A DNA stretch of 16,117 bases from an uncultured Verrucomicrobiales bacterium (GTDB lineage Bacteria > Verrucomicrobiota > Verrucomicrobiia > Verrucomicrobiales > Akkermansiaceae): assembly GCA_937893015.1 (NCBI GenBank), contig CALBJX010000035.1:1-16117 (forward strand). Direction: 5' to 3'. The translations under genes were made by a program, and so were the position numbers. The notes under the pieces were generated by a model. It was given only the letters and a program-made list of their open reading frames with translations. It did not search any database and had not been told where the DNA came from. The first letter of the stretch is position 1; every line of letters starts with the position of its first letter. Positions 12,426 to 16,117 of this stretch are shown here, one piece after another.

Positions 12426-14569
12426 CTCACGACGCGCTCCTCGGACTCCCCTGCCACGAGGGCGCGGAGGGGGGCGTGTTCGGGGAGGCGGAGCTCGGGG
12501 TCTCGCTCCAGAATGGCAGCGGCATCACGGGCGGCGCGGTGGATGAGGCGCATGTCCGCCAGCCACTCGGGGAACTGCACGGCACCGAGGCCGCTCTGCG
12601 CCGTGCCGAGCACGTCGCCGGGGCCGCGCAGGCGGAAATCCTCCTCGGCAATCTCGAAGCCGTTGAGAGTGCGGCACATGATGTCGCACTTCTCACGCCC
12701 GGGCTCGCCCTCCTTCGTCTTGGAGAGCAGGATGCACCAGCTCTTGTGCTGCCCGCGGCCGATGCGCCCGCGCAGCTGGTGCAGCTGGGAGAGGCCGAAG
12801 CTGTCCGCATCGTTGATGAGCATGATGGTGGCATTCGGGACATCCACGCCCACCTCAATCACGGTCGTCGCCACAAGGATGCTTGTCTCCGCCGCGCGGA
12901 AGGAGGTCATCACCGCGTCCTTTTCATCGGGCGAGAGGCGGCCGTGCAGCAGGCCGATGTTCTGCTCGGGGAAAATCTCCTTCCAATGCGCAAGCTGGGC
13001 GACAGCGGAGGCGCGCTCCTGTTTCTCGCTTTCCTCCACCAGCGGGGAGACGATGTAGATTTGCCGCCCTGCCGCCAGCTCGTCGCGCATGAATTTGATG
13101 ACGCGCTGCATATGGTCCGGGTTGCGGGTAGCGGTGGTGATTTCTCCCCTGCCCGGCGGCAGTTCGTCGATGACGGAGACGTCCAAATCCCCGTAGAGCG
13201 TGAGCGTGAGCGTGCGGGGGATGGGCGTGGCGGTCATCACCAGCACATCGGGCACCTCGCCCGCGGCGGAGGAGATAAAGGCCTCACGCTGCTCCACGCC
13301 GAACTTGTGCTGCTCGTCGATGACGGCGAGCCCGAGGTGCTTGGGGCGGCTCTTCTTGTACAGCAGAGCATGCGTGCCGATGAGCAGGCGCGGCGTGCCG
13401 TCATCCGCCTCCGGGGATTCGAGCACCAAGCCCGTATCATCCGCGCGACCGCCCGTGCGCAGGGAAATGGGGATATCCGTGTGCGCCAACAGGCGGCGGA
13501 AATTGCGGAAATGCTGCTCCGCGAGAATCTGCGTGGGGGCGATGAGCGCGGCGGTCTTGCCGCTGCCGATGGCATAAAGCATGGCGCAAAGGGCCACGAG
13601 CGTCTTGCCGCTGCCCACGTCGCCTTGGAGGAGGCGGTTCATCTGCCGCGGGCTCGCCATGTCGGCGCGGATTTCCTCCACACAGCGTTGCTGCGCACCG
13701 GTGAGGGCGAAGGGCAACGAATCCAACAGCTCGCGGACGTAGGCATCATCCGTGGCGGTCACCTGCCCCGCTCTCGCTTCGGAACGCGCACGCCTCCACG
13801 CCACGCGGAACTGGCGCGTGAAGCACTCCTCCAACGCGAAGCGCAGGCGGGCTTTGTCGGCATCGGCAAGCTCGGCCGGGAAATGAATATCTTGGACAGC
13901 CTGCCGCCAAGGATAGGCGGGTGCGGGGTCATAGCCCGGCGCGGGGGTGTCGGCGGGGAGCTCGCGGAGCAGCTTCCACACCAGTGTGCGGTAGTTGCGG
14001 GCGGGCATACCCGAAACCGCGCGGTAGATGGGCACGATGCGCCCCGTGTGGATGCGCTCGGCGGCGGGGGCGGTCTCCCCCGCGGGCGGGCACACGGCCA
14101 TGCCCATGGCTGCGGCGACAAGGCGGGCGCCCGTGTCCTCCTCCTCCAACACTTCGAAATCGGGATTGGCGAGCGTCAGTTTGCCGCCGTAGAGCTTCAC
14201 CTTGCCGTAAACGGCAAGGTTCATCCCCACCGCCAACAGCTTGGCGACATAGGGCATGTTGAACCAGCGCAGCAACAGGCGGGCGCCGTGCGGGTCCCCC
14301 TCTGCCCCCGCGGAAACTTCGAAATAGCGCTTGTAGGAGAAGCGCCACCCCGCGCTGTACACATGCACGGGCAGGCTCACGATGTCGCCGTCCGTCAGCG
14401 AGGCGATATCCGCCGACCTCCGTCTGTCCTCATAGCGCCGCGGGATGCGCGCCAACGCCTCCGCCACGGTCTCAATCCCCGCAGCCTTCAACGCTGCCAG
14501 CTCCTTCATGCTCAGCCACGAAAGTGAGCCGAGCGAAGCAGTGAGAGAAAGAGTCATAGGGGCAACCAT
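12422..14569 (-). CDS. recG: ATP-dependent DNA helicase RecG
   Basis: RecG is a superfamily 2 helicase that regresses stalled replication forks and processes Holliday junctions and R-loops. Numbering from the ATG at 14569, the 715-residue protein has an N-terminal wedge/OB region (to about residue 280), then ALTGAQQRCVEEI (288-300), Walker A GDVGSGKT (316-323), the Walker B box DEQH (418-421, in VIDEQHKFGVEQR), TATPIPRTL (446-454), TTVIEVGVDVPNA (568-580) and QLRGRIGRG (598-606). The order and DEQH with F-G-V after it are typical of RecG rather than PriA or Mfd. The start could instead be the in-frame ATG at 14557 (MTLSLTASLG), which is more protein-like, because the first ATG touches the repeat hairpin at 14570-14583. 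The amidase gene lies 60 nt upstream on the same strand. Its stop overlaps that of the small membrane protein. Confidence 0.96.
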   Translation of the reverse strand: MVAPMTLSLTASLGSLSWLSMKELAALKAAGIETVAEALARIPRRYEDRRRSADIASLTDGDIVSLPVHVYSAGWRFSYKRYFEVSAGAEGDPHGARLLLRWFNMPYVAKLLAVGMNLAVYGKVKLYGGKLTLANPDFEVLEEEDTGARLVAAAMGMAVCPPAGETAPAAERIHTGRIVPIYRAVSGMPARNYRTLVWKLLRELPADTPAPGYDPAPAYPWRQAVQDIHFPAELADADKARLRFALEECFTRQFRVAWRRARSEARAGQVTATDDAYVRELLDSLPFALTGAQQRCVEEIRADMASPRQMNRLLQGDVGSGKTLVALCAMLYAIGSGKTAALIAPTQILAEQHFRNFRRLLAHTDIPISLRTGGRADDTGLVLESPEADDGTPRLLIGTHALLYKKSRPKHLGLAVIDEQHKFGVEQREAFISSAAGEVPDVLVMTATPIPRTLTLTLYGDLDVSVIDELPPGRGEITTATRNPDHMQRVIKFMRDELAAGRQIYIVSPLVEESEKQERASAVAQLAHWKEIFPEQNIGLLHGRLSPDEKDAVMTSFRAAETSILVATTVIEVGVDVPNATIMLINDADSFGLSQLHQLRGRIGRGQHKSWCILLSKTKEGEPGREKCDIMCRTLNGFEIAEEDFRLRGPGDVLGTAQSGLGAVQFPEWLADMRLIHRAARDAAAILERDPELRLPEHAPLRALVAGESEERVVS

Positions 14570-14626
14570 GCGGCGAAGCCGCGAAACTTTTTGATTTGTA
14601 CATTGTACATTGTACTTTGTACATCT
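14570..14626 (-). repeat. Dispersed intergenic repeat, copy 2
   Basis: Read on the - strand, GATGTACAAAGTACAATGTA and following bases with tandem TGTACAA units lead into TTTCGCGGCTTCGCCGCA, a GC hairpin. The CGCGGCTTCGCCG part and most of the TACAA tract match copy 1 (4926-4980). The copy begins about 4 nt after the amidase stop and ends against the recG ATG. It has several TACAAT hexamers that resemble a -10 box and could promote recG. Short ORFs reading this element as MYKVQCTMYK-type peptides are artefacts. Confidence 0.75.
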
Positions 14627-14629
14627 GCG

Positions 14630-15328
14630 TCATCGGTTCGACTTGCCGTTGTTGATACAGCGGTAGTAGTAGTCCACGCGGGAGTGGAACCACGCCCATT
14701 TGGGGCCGGGTTTGCCGTTGGTGAGGAGGGGGGTGGGGCAGTTCTTACCGGTCCAATGGTAGTGCGGCACCACACGGCGCTGGTTGATGCCGTAGCGCTT
14801 CATGAGCAGGGCGGTAAGTTTCGCCGCGCGGTCCCATGTTTTGAAATGGTTGTGGCCACGATTTTCGCATTCACACATCTCAATGCCGATGGAGTTGTGG
14901 TTGCCCGCGGCATTGCCCGCGTGCCAGCCGGTTTCGCTCAGCGGTAGGTTCTGCACCGCCATGTACTGGTCCACCGTGAAGTGCCAGCTCTTGGTGGAGA
15001 AGGCGCCGCGGCAAAGAGCACGGGAATGTTGCATAGCCGTGGCGGTACTGCTGTGGTTGGCCGTGCTGTGGATGGTGATGAAGGTGGGCTTCAGTCGCTT
15101 GGCCCCACGGCGGGGCTTCAGGTTGGAGGGCATGATGCGCACCTTAATATTGACCTCCTTCGCCATCTGAGAAACGGAGCGGGGAACGATGGGCGTATTC
15201 ACCGAGCGGAACTGCACCGCGGCAGGCGTGCGCAGCAAGCGGGAGCTCCCCTGTTGGCACCCCGTAGCGACCAGAAGGGCACAGACAGCCACCGAGAACA
15301 GGGAGAGGAGGGATGCGGGACGAATCAT
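14630..15328 (-). CDS. N-acetylmuramoyl-L-alanine amidase (amidase_2/PGRP fold), probable lipoprotein
   Basis: This zinc amidase probably cleaves the bond between N-acetylmuramic acid and L-alanine in peptidoglycan. The 232-residue protein begins with a signal sequence ending in LLVATGC, so C24 may be lipidated; the lipobox is imperfect (Ala at -3). The amidase domain spans about residues 80-220: TFITIHSTAN (H87), SWHFTVDQ, ETGWHAGN, SIGIEMCE (E150) and VVPHYHWTGKNCP (H189, C197). H87, H189 and C197 fit the His-His-Cys zinc set of the T7 lysozyme/XlyA subgroup, with the family's 8-residue H-to-C spacing. The ATG at 15328 gives a proper signal peptide; the frame is open 25 codons further. Its promoter (TTGCTT-N17-CATGAT) ends 6 nt before this ATG. 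An AAGGA lies 1-2 nt before the ATG, too close for a normal ribosome site. recG follows after a repeat. Confidence 0.9.
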   Translation of the reverse strand: MIRPASLLSLFSVAVCALLVATGCQQGSSRLLRTPAAVQFRSVNTPIVPRSVSQMAKEVNIKVRIMPSNLKPRRGAKRLKPTFITIHSTANHSSTATAMQHSRALCRGAFSTKSWHFTVDQYMAVQNLPLSETGWHAGNAAGNHNSIGIEMCECENRGHNHFKTWDRAAKLTALLMKRYGINQRRVVPHYHWTGKNCPTPLLTNGKPGPKWAWFHSRVDYYYRCINNGKSNR

Positions 15329-15334
15329 GTCCTT

Positions 15335-15363
15335 ATCATGCCACGTCCATGTTCCCAAAGCAA
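15335..15363 (-). promoter_or_regulatory. Putative promoter of the amidase gene
   Basis: On the - strand, TTGCTT (15363-15358) and CATGAT (15340-15335) are separated by exactly 17 nt, and 6 nt remain before the ATG at 15328. This supports the chosen start over the longer frame beginning at 15403, because the promoter lies inside that extension. Confidence 0.5.
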
Positions 15364-15512
15364 GCGCAAAGCTCGTCACACTGAGGTCGGATACGCGCTT
15401 CACCTCCCCCCGATGAGCCTCGATGTTCCGTTCGTCCTCGCATCAGATACAAGGAGCTCCGCATACACAACCTTCATTGCGAAATCTTCCCTGCGGGGCT
15501 TCTCTTTCTTCC

Positions 15513-15541
15513 TTGAAATGGCACTTCCGTTGCGTTATACT
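15513..15541 (+). promoter_or_regulatory. Sigma70-type promoter of the sulfatase gene
   Basis: TTGAAA (15513-15518), a 17-nt spacer and TATACT (15536-15541) form the best consensus promoter in the window. The -10 ends 9 nt before the ATG at 15551, so the mRNA would start about 2-4 nt before the start codon. The remaining divergent gap (15364-15512) shows no other clear site or gene. Confidence 0.62.
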
Positions 15542-15550
15542 CTCTGCGTC

Positions 15551-16117
15551 ATGAAGAAACTCCTCTCTCTTCTCCTCACCGCGTGCTGTGCCTCTGCGTT
15601 CGCGCAGGAGGCAGATACACGCCCGAACCTGCTTTTCATCATCACGGATGACCACGCCGTCGGTGCGCTGGGCAGCTGTGATGCGGACACGCCCCTGCCG
15701 CTGCCCGGTTTCCGCCGTCTGGCTAACGAAGGCATGACCTTCGACCGCGCCTATTGCGCCAACTCGCTCTGCGGCCCCTCCCGCGCCTGCATGTTCACGG
15801 GGCGCCACTCCCACAACAATGGCTTTGTGCGCAACGAAGGCGGTGCCTCCTTCGACCCGAACCAGCCCACCTACCCGCAGATGCTGCAGGCCGCGGGCTA
15901 CCAGACGGGCGTGGTCGGCAAGTGGCACCTCATCTCCCAGCCCCGCGGCTTCGACAGCTGGCAGGTGTTCCCCGGTCAGGGCTCTTACTGGAACCCCGCC
16001 TTTGAGCAGCTCGGCGCCGAAGGCAAGACCGTCACGCACGGCGTGCGCGGCTATGTGACGGATGTCGTCACCAACATGGCCATCAACTGGATGGAGAACC
16101 GCGATAAGAACAAGCCC
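15551..16117 (+). CDS. Secreted sulfatase, 5' part (3' end outside window)
   Basis: The frame runs 189 codons from the ATG to the last base without a stop. A signal peptide (MKKLLSLLLTACCASAFA) is probably cleaved after A18; LTAC at residues 9-12 resembles a lipobox but sits too near the start. The formylglycine sulfatase signature is CGPSRACMFTGR at residues 74-85, where C74 should be converted to the catalytic formylglycine and R78 stabilises it. D33 and D34 (LLFIITDDHAVG) are calcium ligands and GKWH further on is the usual lysine/histidine pair. Such S1-family enzymes remove sulfate from mucin glycans or other sulfated polysaccharides in the periplasm or outside the cell; the exact substrate cannot be told from this part. 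The Cys-type motif requires an anaerobic sulfatase-maturating enzyme or a formylglycine-generating enzyme elsewhere. It is divergent from the amidase gene. Confidence 0.92.
   Translation, partial: MKKLLSLLLTACCASAFAQEADTRPNLLFIITDDHAVGALGSCDADTPLPLPGFRRLANEGMTFDRAYCANSLCGPSRACMFTGRHSHNNGFVRNEGGASFDPNQPTYPQMLQAAGYQTGVVGKWHLISQPRGFDSWQVFPGQGSYWNPAFEQLGAEGKTVTHGVRGYVTDVVTNMAINWMENRDKNKP

Noticed and set aside
12386..14527. 713-codon + strand frame opposite recG
   Set aside because: It mirrors recG, which has all helicase motifs. The product is rich in His, Gly, Ala and Arg with no domain, typical of a GC-rich antisense shadow.
14590..14626. TGTACAA units considered as a CRISPR or iteron array
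   Set aside because: Units are only about 7 bp, contiguous, with no spacers, and no cas, replication or partition gene is near.
14472..14775. Short - strand frames reading MYKVQCTMYK- or MYNVQ-type peptides
   Set aside because: They are translations of the TACAA-rich repeat between the amidase gene and recG, without any start context or domain.
15443..16039. 198-codon - strand frame opposite the sulfatase
   Set aside because: The + strand has a signal peptide, CxPSR motif and consensus promoter; the antisense frame has no recognisable feature.
1..16117. Search for toxin-antitoxin, restriction, retron, phage or integron genes
   Set aside because: No matching domains, integrase, reverse transcriptase, methylase or attachment-site pattern were seen; the genes are mostly core or transport functions.

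Overview
The window is a dense, GC-rich bacterial chromosome segment with no tRNA, rRNA, CRISPR, transposase or integrase gene. Several features point to Verrucomicrobiota, plausibly a gut Akkermansia-like lineage: a TIGR04073-type exosortase-associated small protein, a secreted sulfatase of the kind abundant in mucin and polysaccharide degraders, and very weak use of Shine-Dalgarno sites. No 16S or marker phylogeny is available here, so the assignment is inference.

Region 1 (1-4402, all + strand) looks like one operon: the 3' part of gltX (glutamyl-tRNA synthetase), queA (queuosine synthesis), and two overlapping radical SAM/SPASM genes. The first radical SAM protein looks like the TIGR04053 family, a relative of heme b synthase AhbD. 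The second looks like AhbC (12,18-didecarboxysiroheme deacetylase). Together they suggest the siroheme-dependent route to heme.

Region 2 (4403-6506) holds a small secreted TIGR04073-type protein, a dispersed repeat, a strong hairpin terminator and an SSS-type (sodium:solute symporter) membrane transporter. It ends at a convergent junction with region 3.

Region 3 (6507-11792, - strand) contains a secreted protein with a long Asp/Glu-rich tract. Upstream of that gene is a likely operon in the order ilvD (branched-chain amino acid synthesis), an MFS/POT-like transporter, and a membrane-anchored ankyrin-repeat protein, closed by a hairpin terminator.

Region 4 (11793-16117) starts with a divergent intergenic region carrying direct repeats. 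It is followed by a small four-helix membrane protein whose stop overlaps the stop of recG. Then come recG and an N-acetylmuramoyl-L-alanine amidase lipoprotein (both - strand, separated by the second repeat copy), and finally the 5' part of a secreted sulfatase that runs off the window on the + strand.

Two patterns cut across the region. First, several transcription-unit-leading genes have a recognisable -35/-10 pair only 6-11 nt before the ATG and no Shine-Dalgarno site, as expected of leaderless mRNAs. Second, a repeat of about 55-60 bp (TACAA-rich tract plus a GC hairpin) occurs twice, each time just after a stop codon and in the same orientation as that gene. I found no clear multi-gene defence system or new cluster. 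The repeats, the near-leaderless starts and the AhbC/TIGR04053 pair are the best leads.
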